Shown: positions 24,680 to 36,965, counted from the stretch's first letter. The stretch: 64,000 nt of DNA from Microthyrium microscopicum (GCA_010405405.1 MU004230.1:1509744-1573743), one strand, 5' to 3'. Made by a program: numbers and translations. Notes: generated from the letters alone by a model not told the origin.

Positions 24680-24742
24680 GAGGAGCAGTATTTTAGTACA
24701 AGTGGTCCGTGCAGATCGCATTAAATCCTGCATCCTACAAAT
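24680..24742 (-). repeat. Right terminal inverted repeat of the A/T island
   Basis: This is the right 63-bp arm, the reverse complement of 16982-17044 with two transition differences. Confidence 0.85.
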
Positions 24743-25625
24743 GGCAGTTGCCCATTGCGCAAGGTCGTGGCTGCCCCTCATTGTTGATTGCCAGATTAGG
24801 AAGCGACGACTGGGAGGATGAGAACAACCTCGCAGATGGTGTGGTCAACGTTCTGCTTTTGGGCAATCTACCAATCTATATTCCCTATCATGGCTCTTCA
24901 AAAGCAATAATCTGCACTCGTTGTTTGCTCACTGAGCCTCAACTGCTTCCTGTTGGTTGATACTAACGTTAAGGGTCCATAAACCGCCTTGTTGGTTGCT
25001 GCAATTGTCGTCAAAGACATGGCTTTTAAACCCTGAACAACAAGATGTCGATGTATGTGGAGCAATATAGAGACCGTTATCTAAGTGTCTTCAGCTTTGT
25101 AGCACTAGGACCAACAAGTATCACGGGGATTTTTACAAGGGATTCTCCATGTTTGGGTTGTGCATACCTTGCATCAAATGGGCTCACAGGCTGTGGCATT
25201 ATTTCAAACAGGGAATCAAAGGGTCCGCGCAGCCCAGAACCCGCTGACCGTCTCACAGTCTCACCATCCAACCACCAAAGAGCATCATGTACCCAGGGCC
25301 CAAGCAAGGTCAGGTGGGGACTAATCTATTGATGTGACCACCGCCTTGCTTCAATCATTCTCTCCCTCAACTCTCTATCAACCACAACTCTCTTCGTTGA
25401 CCGAGTCTGCGTTTGTAGGGAACCTATCATACAGAATTCAATACTCGCGTCATGACTATTGAACACTAGCCCTCCTCTTTAGCGCTCATCTCCAATTATA
25501 CTTTGTCCGCTTGCAAGTTGCGATCTCCGTCGTCCAGATCGTTGCCTTCTTAGATCCTGGCCCACCTTTCAGCCTGTCAACTTGTCAACACCACGACGCT
25601 ATCGTGATATCTGTCAACTGTCACA
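24743..25625. other. Intergenic: upstream region of the tail-anchored protein gene
   Basis: Normal base composition returns here. The last 300 bases are pyrimidine-rich, with CTCTCAACTCTCTATCAACC-like words typical of fungal 5' leaders. No gene is supported. Short frames at 24709 and 25045 look fortuitous. Confidence 0.4.
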
Positions 25626-27035
25626 ATGTCTCACCCATTGAGGCCGCTCTCTACAGCCCACTCCAACATGTCTCAGCCTTCCAATCATCCACCCAGTTCC
25701 TCAAGATCACGTCCAGATGGTAAGTTGTAGGCCCCACCGAATGCGCCTTCCAACCACCTCTATCCGCAACCCAACTTTTATGTATACCTTGTACTTCATA
25801 CTATTCCGTTCAAATCCTTCTCTTCTGCGTTGCCTCAAATACTCGTCATGGCGTCCGCTATTCGAACTGCCTCCAGCATGTACGCTGACCGCCCACAATT
25901 AGATTCATGGATCGAAGTCTCCTCTCGTCCATCCTCATCATCCTTATCGTCTGTTGCAGATGAGATCATAACCACCGGACTACGTGTCCGACAAGATCCT
26001 ACAATCCCGCGACGAAGACGAAGACTACGTCGTTCACTCCCCGATAACGCTCGGCTTGGCACCCAATCTACCTCACGAGCTGTGACAAGTAGCCAAGAAG
26101 AATATGATGAAAGTGATAGTGAATCCGACCAAGTTCTCTCATCGTCGAACGAAGCTGTGCGATCAGAAGTGCGGGGAAGTCAAAGAAACGCGCCAGCAGA
26201 CATGACAACAAGCACTTCATCTCGCGATGCATATGCGTCAGGTGAAGACGAATATGACGACAACGATAATGCTACTGCAATCGGAACCACTGGAGGCTCT
26301 GCATTCCGACCTCAGCCCAACGCTTTTTCTCATCCACCATTATCCCGAGCAGCGTCACATTCGGTCCCGAATCAACGACCGGCCCGCTCAGCGTACCAAA
26401 GACACTCTTATCAGTCTCAGCCGCAGCATTCACCCTTCAACGCTATTGCTCCATCTCATCAAGTCGATCATGATGCTGCCTTGCGAGCCAGTCTGTCAAC
26501 TCTTCTTTCGTATGCTGCAGCAACGCGCAACATTCCCAAATCTGGTGGTCAAGGTTCCCAGGTACCCCCACCAAACTCTAATCGCATTGATACCACCACT
26601 ATAGGCTTGGTGCCCGAGTCCGTTGCATTAGGAGGCATGGGCCCTTCTACTGTCGAAGAGCAATCTGTCTTGTCCGACAAGGGCAAGCGGAAGGCTGTCA
26701 CTGCCACTGCTACTGGCACCACTGCTCGGAGTAGCAGCAAAGATCGAAGGGCGGCCAAGAAACAACGTCGAGGAGTTTATCCAGTCAACGCCATCTCTGG
26801 ACTTGAAGAGGTCTCTCCAACTCTATTGACCTGGGTGATGGGTGCAGGTATGCTTGTGCTCGTATCAGCAATTTCGTTCTCCGCCGGATATGTCGTCGGT
26901 CGCGAAACGGGACATGCGGAAGCAGCAACAAGTATGAGCAGCGCGGGCGCAAGTGTCGTCAAGCGAGAACTCGTTGCTGCCAAAGGTGGAGGACTCGGTC
27001 TGCGAAGAGTTGCCGGCGCTGCTGTGGGAGCATAA
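25626..27035 (+). CDS. Tail-anchored protein with Atg8-binding-like motif
   Basis: Exon 1 (25626-25719) and exon 2 (25903-27035) give about 408 residues. Splicing creates the acidic segment DDSWIEVSSRPSSSSLSS, an aromatic-x-x-hydrophobic WIEV motif flanked by Asp and Ser, as in LIR/AIM sequences of selective-autophagy receptors. A basic RRRRRLRRSL patch, a long low-complexity Ser/Gln/Pro region and a helix (DAALRASLSTLLSYAAATR) follow. Near the C-terminus lies one membrane segment (LLTWVMGAGMLVLVSAISFS) with about 55 residues after it. The sequence shows a single-pass membrane protein with a cytosolic LIR-like head. An organelle-phagy receptor role is my inference, and no family is recognised. 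The single ORF from 25830 uses an ATG inside the intron and is not preferred. Confidence 0.7.
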
Positions 27036-27756
27036 TTGGAGTCTTTCAACTCGGTTGAAAAAATCACCACAACGAATAGCCGCATTCAAGCGGCCATTTC
27101 TTTTGGTTATGGAGGGCTACAGGCTCCGTCATGAATAACGAAGTAGACGACACGAGATAATATGGTTGTCTCGGGGCAATGAGTAACGACGGGATATGAT
27201 GGGATGACGGGATCGTGACTAACCGCTGGAAAGGCAATGAGGAGTTGTGACGAATGCGAGAAAGAGGATGAGGAACCCAAAGCTTACCTTACAATTACCA
27301 TTCATCACCTGCATCCCTTAAAAGAACAGTATCATCACATCAGCATCGCCATTCAGCATACAGCATATTCATCAATGGCGCAACTACCTCTACCTTTCTA
27401 CAACATCATCTATAATACACTGGGCAACGCTCTGAATTTTTATGTTTCATGCGATGTAGAAGCATATTTTATACCACATGTCATTGATCTTCGATGCGTT
27501 CACGATAGCAATACTTTAGCATAACCAATTTGGCTGTCGTTCTTAGCTGGTTACTTCTAGGTTACTGGGTAGTATGAATGAAGTCAATGGTTATTAGATA
27601 ATCTCGCTCGATGCTTTGTGAGGTGCTATCGATTTATCAAAATGCTTCTACATTTAAGAATGTATACCCAACCAGCATGACGGCCGACCGGTACACTATC
27701 AAATTGTATGTTGCCATCCTAAACAAAATCAAATTGGTAATTCCTATCCAGCACTC
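27036..27756. other. Convergent intergenic region
   Basis: This is the space between two convergent genes. I see no domain-bearing frame, RNA gene or repeat. Confidence 0.4.
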
Positions 27757-30134
27757 TCAATACGCCCGTCGTCTTCTGGTCCGTCTTGTCGGAGGCGCCT
27801 CCCCATTATCCGGGTTCAACTGCGGATCTACTCGTCTTCCCTTCTGATCAAACCCTTCATCCTCCTCCAATCCGTCATTCCAACTATGCACTGTACAAGT
27901 GCCCATTGAGCTGCCCCAACCATTCCACGCCGTCGCTACAAGATTCTATTAGCCAAAACGCCCTGTACATTGAGAATGAGAAAGTCTTACCAGCGATCAT
28001 AGGCACATTCGGATGCCAACTAACATCACGAATAACCGTATGATAACCCCCACCCCAATGATAAGAATGGTCATCATCGTCATCCTCGCGATCCTTCAAG
28101 AACTCCGTCGCTTTCCCCACATCAATCGTCTTGGCTAGCGTCGCATCCATATTCCACACATACACCTTTCCATCCTGGCTCCCACTATATACATATCTAC
28201 CATCCGCACTTCCCTGTGGCGCAAAATGGCATCTAATCAACGTTCTCTCTACCCGATGGCCTCTAAATGTTACTAAGGAGGAGTCCTTGGGATGTGGTTG
28301 CCAGTTGGTAAGATCGTAGTCGCCAGATCGGTAGTCCCAGGATTGGGAGTAGGCGGTGGAGTCGACTGAGCGCGCGGATTCGGGAGAGGTGCATTTGCGG
28401 ATATCCCAGAGTTTGCAAGTTTGGTCTTTCGAGTTGGAGAGGAGATGCCGTCCGTCGTCTTTGGAGTCGACGTAGGTTACGCCTTCGACATGACCGAGGA
28501 ATACGCCGGCTGGACGGCCATCGGAGAGAGAACGTCGATCCCAGACTTTGACGGTGCAGTCGTCGGAGCCGGAGTAGAGGATATGTGGACTAGTACTGTC
28601 ACCGTAGCAGACGGCGTTGACGTCCTACAATATTCAATTAGTAAGCAATGGAGGATGGTTGTGGGATTCTGGCCTACATCGTGATGAGCCTGTATCTGAA
28701 GTATACTTTGATTGCGTTCAATGTCAAAAACGTAGACGCTGTTATCGCCAGTGCCGGCCACGATTTCGCGTCCGTCGCCGGAGAAGCGGACGGAGTAGAC
28801 GGAGAACCAGCGGCCATAGTCTCGATGTCGTCGTGGCACGCCTGATCCAAAACGAGATAGATCGAGAGGCTGGGGAGTACTTTCTGCGTCGCGATCTACT
28901 GATGCTAGGCAAACCTAGATGATGTTAGAATGCTCATTTGTTGCAGTGCGAATTACCATACCATATGCGTCATTGAGCTGTAGACCAAGTGCCGATTATC
29001 AGGACTTAGACTTGCATCTGTCAAAGTCCATTGGCCATACGGCATATCCAAGCTCTTGTAGTATTTCCAATCATATGGATTTGATGTATCGTACATCCGA
29101 ACTTTGAAATCTTGACTACACGAGAAGAAGAATGTACCATCCGCAGAAAACTGCCCAGAGTAGCATCGCTGAGGATATTGAATGATCATGTCCGCAGGAT
29201 CCTCTGGATAAAAGTTTTGTTTGAGCAGAGACGAGTTGACCTTCTCCCGACCCCAGCCTGTCGAGCCCAGTTCTCTATCTAGAATTCGACGAGCATGTTT
29301 CTTAGTCTGGTTGATTCGACTTTGACGCCGCTCAGGATGACCAAAAGTTCCAGACTCTACCAAATCGCGACCAACTGGGTTTGGAACTGGTTCTAATGGT
29401 GGAGCTTCTCGTCGCGGTCGGCGTCGGGAGTACAGGTACCTATGCTCTTCTTCATCGTCATCGTCTTGTACAACGCCGCGTTGTAACGTTCCAAGAGTGC
29501 GCCTAAAGCTGCCTCCCACGCCTACGGTGTTTATCAGCCGTAAGAGTTGATTGCGGGATACTAACAAAATGTGAGCTCTTGATCAAGGAGACATATGTTG
29601 AGACTTACGCAGAAGTGGTGTTGTGTGTGTTGTCGCAGCTGGAACTTCTTCATCACTGTCACTTTCTTCCTCCTCGTCTTCATCAGAATCTGAACCTGAA
29701 ATGTTTAGTGATCTGATATCTCGCAAATATAAAGTCAAGTCAAACCTTCTCCAGCAATTTCTTCTTGGATGATCTCGGTGAGCAATTCGATCTCACCAGC
29801 ATCTGCATCGTCGAGATCAAAATACTCCTCATCGTTACCCGAATCTGGTGCTTCCTCTACTAACGAATTAGAGTTTCTGCTGTGTGACTGGGCGACGCCC
29901 GGTGTGACCAAAGCGCGTTTAAAGTTTAAACATACCATACTCATCATCGCTCTCATCAGTAACATAATCAACATCTCGTTGGTTTCGCAATGGGACGTAA
30001 TCGGGGTCATCTTCATCAATATCCATATCGTCATCGGTTTCGTACAAGCTGGCCGTACCAGGCTCGCTTGAGGTTGCTCTTGCGCCAACCGACGACGCAC
30101 TTTGAGAATTACTGGTACCTGGAGCTGCACTCAT
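27757..30134 (-). CDS. DCAF11/WDR23-like WD40 protein
   Basis: Seven exons (30134-29936, 29859-29746, 29695-29609, 29560-28962, 28914-28678, 28624-27991, 27935-27757), all GT-AG, give about 682 residues. The N-terminus is acidic with Asp/Glu runs. A conserved linker (LLRLINTVGVGGSF, then QRCYSGQFSADGTFFFSCSQ) leads to at least six WD40 repeats, among them DDVNAVCYGD...LYSGSDDCTVKVWD and ESTPQPLDLSRFG...AGTGDNSVYVFD. The segment ending SSLVTFRGHRVERTLIRCHF is a hallmark of the DCAF11/LEC14B family. Family members are substrate receptors of CUL4-DDB1 ubiquitin ligases. That role in this fungus is inferred. The C-terminal tail is basic (TRRTRRRAY). Confidence 0.88.
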
Positions 30135-31696
30135 TTTGCCTTGGTATTGCAGTATCTTTGACCTATGTTGCGGTATATATGGTCTCAGCGGGGTGAGTTG
30201 GTGGTTTGGTACGGTACATTGATAGCGGACTAGTGGCGTTTACCGCTATATCCGGTAATTAGAGGGGATTTCACCTGAAGAAGTGAGGTGAAACTTTAGG
30301 GTGGTTTATGCTTGCGGTTAGCCGAGGTCAGCCTTGTCTTCAGCCTTGCTCACTTACCAGAGTGACTTGTAGGAGTATTACTGTATCAGACAGTCGGCGA
30401 ACACCACCGGAGTGAGAGATGAGTTTAATTGCTTGAAAAGTTTCATGTGGAATATACGTCACAATGAGCTTTGCATCATACATTATCTGCGAAAGCATTT
30501 TGTTGATTGGAAGAAAAGTCGATTGAGAACCTACCCGGATTGCATCAGCAAAATAGTAACATAAAAGCTACTATGCTGAGTTGAAGCAGGAGTAGAGTGC
30601 TGAAGTTGTCCTACAATACATCAAGGCGAACAACACACAACAGGCGAGCCAAAACCTACCTCCCTATGAGCTGATCCAGCAAACACTTCCTGCCGACCCT
30701 CCAACAATCGCAGATCATATTACGCATATTATGACAGTCAATTTCCAGGATTCATTCATGAGGGCATGTTTCAGCTTGACTTTGTCAAGTTGTAGACATA
30801 TAAAACTGGGGAGCCTTACTTGCTCGCAATGCGCCGACTATTTTTATTATCAAGTACTACGTTTTCCTCTAATTCCAGCGGTCAGGAAAACCAACTGTCC
30901 TTACCTCCACCTTGTGCACTTTGAGTTCGAGTGCGCCATCTACTTAGTTACCCAGAAACACCATTTAAAGCGACTTCAGGTGAATTAGTGACATGGGCAG
31001 GAAATACTCTACTGTTTATAACATGCGATGTCAGCCAGCAAGTGGATGAGCGCGTCGCTTATTTGTCCAGCGATTATGACGCTTCAAAAGCCTTCCTACT
31101 TACCGAGCAAGATGGTAGCTTTGCTCTTTTCTCAGCCTTTGACTGTTGTGTTTATCATGGGTTCTATATGCCCTTCAAGGCATTGGAAATAACTTTCTCG
31201 CTCACTAAATACCTGGATGTCACAAGAAAGACGACCGTCTTTCTATATGAAGGGCGATGGTAATCATGGACCGCTTTACTGGGTGTTCTCTATGACATTT
31301 GATATAAATACCTTATACAATATCTCTCAGATGTCAAATACAATGGGAAATCTGGCAGCTTTATATGCGTAAGTTATAATGGGAACATACTGCTCTATTT
31401 CTTATTCCACGAATCAAAAGCTTTCCAGTTTATTGAATACGATGGGAACATTGTGAGTTTTTCTTTAATGAGAGGGCTTTTTGTTGCTATCAACTCTTCT
31501 GTTCCGGTTTGTCAAATGCTCTCAGTCCGATCTAGCTTTTTAAAACAACCACTTATGTATCGACTACAATGAGATATTTAAGTGATACTTATGAAGAGAA
31601 GCTGATAGGAGCGATCAAGACCATGAACCATCCAGCACTTTACATCCCTTGTGATTTGTAAAAGGTCTGAGTATGTTATGGGATACTATAGGTAAC
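30135..31696. other. Intergenic, no supported gene
   Basis: Short frames at 30731-30988 and 30931-31263 are without recognisable domains or splice structure. Near 31445 a word ATACGATGGGAACATT resembles the core of MITE family A and may be a stray remnant. Confidence 0.35.
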
Positions 31697-31910
31697 CAAC
31701 GGGTTGGCAAAATAAATGGCGCGCTTCCATCAACCTTGTTGGCTCCTAGATGCTACGCTCTTTTATCGAATGCTCTACTTGCTATAGACGTTGTTTAGAA
31801 TCGAATAATTTATCGAATACACTAGGGAATTCTAGCACCTTATGCTTAAGAGCGTTGGTGGCAGCCATTAGAGTTCATGGGAGAAGGCCATTTATTTTGC
31901 CATGCCGTTA
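31697..31910. repeat. MITE family A, copy 3 (best preserved ends)
   Basis: The left end CAACGGGTTGGCAAAATAAA, then TGGCGCGCTTCCATCAAC, pairs with the reverse complement of the right end, TAACGGCATGGCAAAATAAA then TGGCCTTCTCCCATGAAC. The terminal inverted repeats are about 50 bp. The word GTAAC stands on both sides (31692-31696 and 31911-31915), a candidate 5-bp target-site duplication. It is non-coding and 214 bp. Confidence 0.8.
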
Positions 31911-34683
31911 GTAACTTAGCACTATTTCTTTATAGCAGCTGATGGTTTCCATCAGCTGCTTTAGTTATCAAGTGCGCTATTAGTTAATGAACAGAATACA
32001 AATCTACTAAAGTCAGATTGTAGAATTAGGTAAAACTAGCACTCTGTATCTCTCTAATATAAGTAGAAACTTTGTTCGATATCATAGATACTGGAGAATT
32101 CTCTCGATATACTATCTGGTCACGCTCAGAGACCGGTTAGTGCTTAACAGCCGAAAATACCGCCCCCTTTGAGTTAATTCATACAATGTTAATCCTAAGT
32201 CTCCTATCGATATCTCGAATGGAAAACTCCGCGGCAGGCTGGTGTTAGACATGAGTAATGTTACCTTACGAGAAGAGAGAGCGCTGAGGCTCTACGTGCT
32301 TCATACACTCCGATTTTGCATCATACATGACCAAAAAAAAGGCCGATATCTATTTCTGACCGCAACCTATTCAACACAGCTCTTTGGATCAAAAAAAGAA
32401 GTGGTAGATGTTCTCTCCCGCCGGGAATTGAACCCCTGATATGATGTTAGTTATAACTCAGGAGGGCGGATGTAGAAATCTTACGGGTCTCGAGCGAATT
32501 GCAGCCCTTGCTAGGGTTTGACAAGCTCATATACTAGCCACTGATTGGTGTTAGCTATTGAACACTAGACAGAAACGGCTAGGGTTAGGGCGAACCTATA
32601 CTACGGAAGAGATATATGAGTTAAACTCATTGTAGTTTTCAGATGAAATTGGTGAAGGAATATTTGCCAACATCGGTAAATATACAACAACAACACATCC
32701 CTAACTACCTCATTTGATTTATCCGCTGCAGCCAAAAGCTACAGCACAATAAACCTTTTCACAGCTACTTGATACAACTAACAGGTATCATTTACTCGAG
32801 CCAAGCAATTATCTAATTGACGGGATACAGTAGACTCAATCTTCACAATAAGTAATCTCTCGATGTTTGACATAGTAGGCTATCTGAGCGTACTAACTAG
32901 GTAGTAACAGGTAAGAGTAGAGCACGGCATACTATGGGCCATCAATCTTGAAATTCCACATCATGTAGCCAAAGCATAGAGTTGGAAATCATTTCTAGGT
33001 ATGTATTGATGAGTTGCAAAAAGTGCTTCTTAAGTACGGCTTACATTGTTTTGAGCACAAACAAATCCCAAGGGCACAAGTGGAAGTAGATTGAAGTACA
33101 AAAGTGCTTCCAAAATGCTCTTTGTTTGAGAGGCACGAAATGCATTCTTGGTGGTGAGCTTCAGAAGATTAACGAGTCTGCTTGATTTCCTTTTGAATTT
33201 TGTAATTCCTACATAACATTGCTTGAAACTAATGGAATTCTATCTTAACGTTTCGAATAAATAGGTATTTAAGAGTTTTCTAGGTCTGAATATCCTGTGT
33301 TGCGACCAAAAGAAAAATTAACTGAAGTTCTAGTAGCGTGTGCCCATCAGCTTCAAAGGCTACCACGAAAGCTACCAATAAAAGGGGCTATGATTTCCAT
33401 TGCCTCCTTTAAATCGTACCAGTCTAAACGCTCGTTATGGCTCTGAACGCTTTCGATCCCAGAGCTTGTTGTGAGGGAGCCATCGAAGTCGATGGGAACA
33501 CCGCTTGTAGTCGCGAATATCGCACGATCATCTTGCCAATCTATAGCCCATTCAATGGAATCAGAGGCGCTGTTCCTTTCAAACTCCTATAGCAAAGTGC
33601 GTAGTCGATGGGTATATCGTCTAAATTTCTCACTCATTCTAACCCTAGAGAGAGTAGTACTGAAGACTGTACTGTAATGTGATATAAACCCATTTACCTT
33701 ATGAAATGAATTGCAAAGTTTCAAAGTCCGACTGGCTTTCTATACAGTCATAAGTTGCTGTTATAGTCAAAACAACTATGCTCGGCTGTAGAGACAGAGA
33801 CAGTACAAATCGAAATCTCCAACACATCACGACTTGTTAGACTGAGAATTGAGCCTACGTCTCTTGCTTGACGAGACCGACACGTTTGCCAATGAACAAA
33901 CCAATGGCCAAACTTTATGGAATGATCGCATAAAGCGCTATACTTGCCATGTTATATTATGAAGACGGTATACTCTAAATTTCATCGCAATCAATGGACC
34001 ACCTGCAAACTAGAATTCGATACCTCCTATGACAGTCAAGATAATGGGCTTCACGCCAGATACGTTCTCAAGAGTTGCCAGCTTTCTAGAAGCTCGCGGT
34101 GGTGATTTGGCAAGTTTAGATAGCGAGCCATACTTCGCACCAGGAAGATAAAGTTTGTTTGATTTTCAATAATCATTCGCTATCAATTGTATCTCATCCA
34201 TCTTCATCGCTACAGCCCAACCCAAACCAGCCGAACGCCACGCAAATCACACCCAAAAATCCTTTACGAACTCCAAGAGTTCGCGATGCAAAACTCAACC
34301 AACATAGCCATACAAGTATGAAGGTGGAACACAAGACACGACAAAAGCTAGAGAGGGAATGCACTTGGCTTGCCATCCAGGACATTTTTGGAACAAAAAG
34401 GTCAATGGGATATAATTCTAAAAGATAAGAAGAAGATAGAAATGAAGGCACACCACGAACAATGGTATAAAGTGGTATGAAACAGTCTTACACTCTAACC
34501 CGCTAGAATCGTTGACAAGATACGAATCGAAGAATCGCATTGATAAAAAGATGGTAGAGAAACCAACGAGGATATGCAAAATTCGTTCATGCATAAGGGA
34601 GATGGCTAGAAAACAAGGCTTGATCGTGACATAGAAAAAACGCGCATAGTGTGAATGCGCGAGGAAAAAAGGAATTGATAGTT
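31911..34683. other. Gene-poor stretch
   Basis: No coding region is supported over about 2.8 kb. A tRNA-like 3' half lies at 32411-32470. A MITE-like scrap (GAGCCATCGAAGTCGATGGG, near 33477) resembles the right end of family A. The last 500 bp are probably the 3' region of the FHA protein gene. Confidence 0.4.
32411..32470 (-). pseudogene. tRNA-like 3' fragment
   Basis: The minus strand reads GGGGTTCAATTCCCGGCGGG, which resembles a T-arm (TTCAATT loop) followed by a 3' acceptor strand. Only three T-stem pairs form cleanly, and I cannot find a matching 5' acceptor strand or a convincing anticodon arm upstream. It is either a decayed tRNA or part of a tRNA-derived SINE. Confidence 0.25.
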
Positions 34684-36965
34684 CTATCGTTCGCCTCTTG
34701 ACATCTTGTTCACCAGTGCCATGACCGCCACGCCTATCAAAACTACACTCATTGCAGATAAATATGGCGCTGCTTGCACAAGTTGACCTTGCGCATGCTT
34801 CATGGTCGTCCCTCCGTCGCCTGTGCGTGGTAGAAAAGAGTGTGACAGATGGCCATTTGAATAAGAAACTGATTTTGGTTTGATGGTTTCGTTGTTGTGA
34901 TCCGAATAATCAATTTCCCTTGAATGGTTGGCGACTTGATCTGCTTCATCTTCCGTTGAACTATCAAATTGGGAGATTGCTCGCCCATCTCGCTTCTGGG
35001 TCTCACGCTTTCGTTCTTTACGTTCCTGGCGGTCTTGTTCTTCTTTTCGAAGCTTTTGCACCATCTCCATCAAGCCCACTTTCTCTTTCCGTTCCTCATC
35101 ACGCTCTTTCTCGGCATTCTCCTTCTCTAGTCTCCACTTCTCAGCCATTTCCTTCACTTCTTGGAACTCGACTAACAACAAGTCCAGCCGTTGTTTTAGC
35201 TTGTCAGTGGTAGTTTCTGTGGAAACCTTATTTCCCACATCGGAGCTGGCTTCATCTTCGATAGGTGTTGTTACACCTTCTGAGCCTGTGAGGTTGGGAG
35301 GTCCATTGGCCTTGGAGGTATTTTGTTCTAGTTGCCTTGCTCGGGCCTCAGCGTCTTCTCGTTTCGTTCGCTCTAATACAAGTAGATCTTCCATCTCCCG
35401 GCACCTCCTGCTTTGGCTTTCTAGCTCTTTCTTGGTTAACGCCAATGCTTCAGAAAGACTCGCGAATTGTGACACTGTATTGCTATCCAATCTGAGGGAG
35501 CCAGATGAAGACCCATTAGGTAACTTTGGTCGTTCCGTATCTGACCGTTTTAGGCCTGAAAGGTTTCCAGATAGTTCGGGCTTTTCAGGAAGCGGAGCTT
35601 GTGGCGGAGGATTTGGTGGGTCGCAAAATCGTGGTTTTAAAGGTGGATCCGTGAAAGAAACCGGTGGTTTTCTTGAATCGACGGGTGATCCAGGACCTCC
35701 TGGTGCGGGAAGTGATGGCTCCTTTGACGGGGGTGGTTGAGTTGCATTTAGCAGAGAGTCAAGAAATTGACTTGATCGTTGTAGTTCAGTAGCCTGTTGT
35801 TGGGCCAATTTGTATTCAACCTTTAGGTTTATTAGATACATTCCGAACGTAAATGGTGAAAACTTACAGTTAAGCGTTTGATAACGGCATCCATATTAGG
35901 TGGCTGCAGGAAAAATGGAGGCCTTTGAGGAGGTGCATTATTAGGTATAGAACCTGGAACGTTGCTCATCTGATTTCGCATGGGCATCAGATCGCTCTGA
36001 CCTGATTTTCGCCGCATGTGACCCATTGCTTGCATCATTTGAGCTTGATGGCTATTTGGATCCATCTCACTACCAATGTTGAGATCAATGAGTGCATTTG
36101 AGCTCATAAATCCGGCATGCTCAACTCTCGCAGCTACTTTATGGTGAACAACAGTCTTCTGGTCCTCGCTAACAATATCGATGCCCAACTCAAGCATATC
36201 TTGATCTCTAAGCTCATGAGGGTCGGAATCTTTGTTCTCTTGCGACAATCGGTGACCATTGACAAACGTGCCGTTTGAAGATTTGATATCTCTTATCCAT
36301 ATTTTGCCATTCCTGTCTGCCCATACTTCGGCATGTGATCTGGACAAGACTTTTGAGTCAAAATAGCCATTGTATTGGGTAGGGAGGCTTTTGGCGTTTG
36401 TCTGCCTGCCGATCTTAATGACATCTGGAAAAAAAGGAACGGTAATAGTTTTGCGCTCGAATGTTCCATTCATAGGCGTGAGATAGAGAACTGGGGTAGT
36501 CTCATTAACAGTACTCCTCACTCCATTAGTCTGTGAGATTGACTGGTTCTGATTCAAAACTGGTCCAGGGGCTTGAAGTGCTGATATTGCCGAGGCAGCT
36601 GATGGTCCAGAGGAAGATGTCATTGACTGTGTTCGCGCGGTTGATATACCGGCTGTGGGTTCCGCTTTGGCCATCGGCCATTGATATCTAGATGGCCGTT
36701 TTCTTGCCTGTGAATCAGCGCTAGAGGCCGAGTTTTGTGGTACTGATCCAGTTGAGGAAACAGAAGCTGTAGAGGTGGAGGAAGCGACAGAAGATAGCGA
36801 AGACGAGGAATTTGATCTTGTTGCGGTTTTTCTGGGTTGCATGAGCATTCTCGACACTTCGTCGGCACTCATGGCAGGTATTCCGTTAGGTGGAGGGTTG
36901 GAGGAACCCCATGCCGATCTAGTGTTGAGATTCTGAAAATTCGGGGGAGGGGCAACAGCCGTCAT
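34684..36965 (-). CDS. SLMAP-type FHA protein (STRIPAK; Far10/Vps64/PRO45)
   Basis: Exon 1 (36965-35868) and exon 2 (35820-34684) give about 744 residues. A Ser-rich N-terminus precedes an FHA domain (about residues 155-260) with IKIGRQTNAKS, the phosphothreonine-binding LSRSHAEVW and IKSSNGTFVNG. The second exon carries a Pro-rich region and a coiled coil (KLKQRLDLLLVEFQEVKEMA and a charged K/E repeat). A C-terminal membrane anchor (YLSAMSVVLIGVAVMALVNK) ends at SRGER. FHA plus coiled coil plus tail anchor is the SLMAP architecture, PRO45 in Sordaria and Far9/Far10 in yeast. It anchors the STRIPAK phosphatase complex at ER, nuclear envelope and mitochondria, controlling cell fusion and sexual development. 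Confidence 0.9.

Larger units (their letters stand above)
16982..24742. mobile_element. RIP-degraded A/T-rich element with 63-bp terminal inverted repeats
   Basis: Between 17045 and 24679 the sequence is almost purely A/T with TA-rich words, as expected for a repeat hit hard by RIP. Both edges carry the same 63-bp sequence in inverted orientation (16982-17044 and 24680-24742), starting ATTTGTAGGATGCAGGATTT, with two differences, both G/A transitions. The outer 45 bases are identical and of normal composition. Minus-strand coding traces near 23.5-24.5 kb match a Tc1/mariner-type transposase. Plus-strand traces at about 17.2-19.1 kb and 19.4-20.6 kb look formerly coding, but I cannot assign their family. 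The element is a fossil with very many breaks. No clear target-site duplication is visible next to the inverted repeats. Confidence 0.75.

Noticed and set aside
25830-27035. Single-exon 401-residue start at 25830 for the tail-anchored protein
   Set aside because: The first 24 residues come from an intron with clear GT and AG sites. Splicing from the ATG at 25626 gives a better N-terminus.
32579-32592. Telomere-like GGGTTAGGG word
   Set aside because: Only two partial units occur, here and near 58385. That is not an array.
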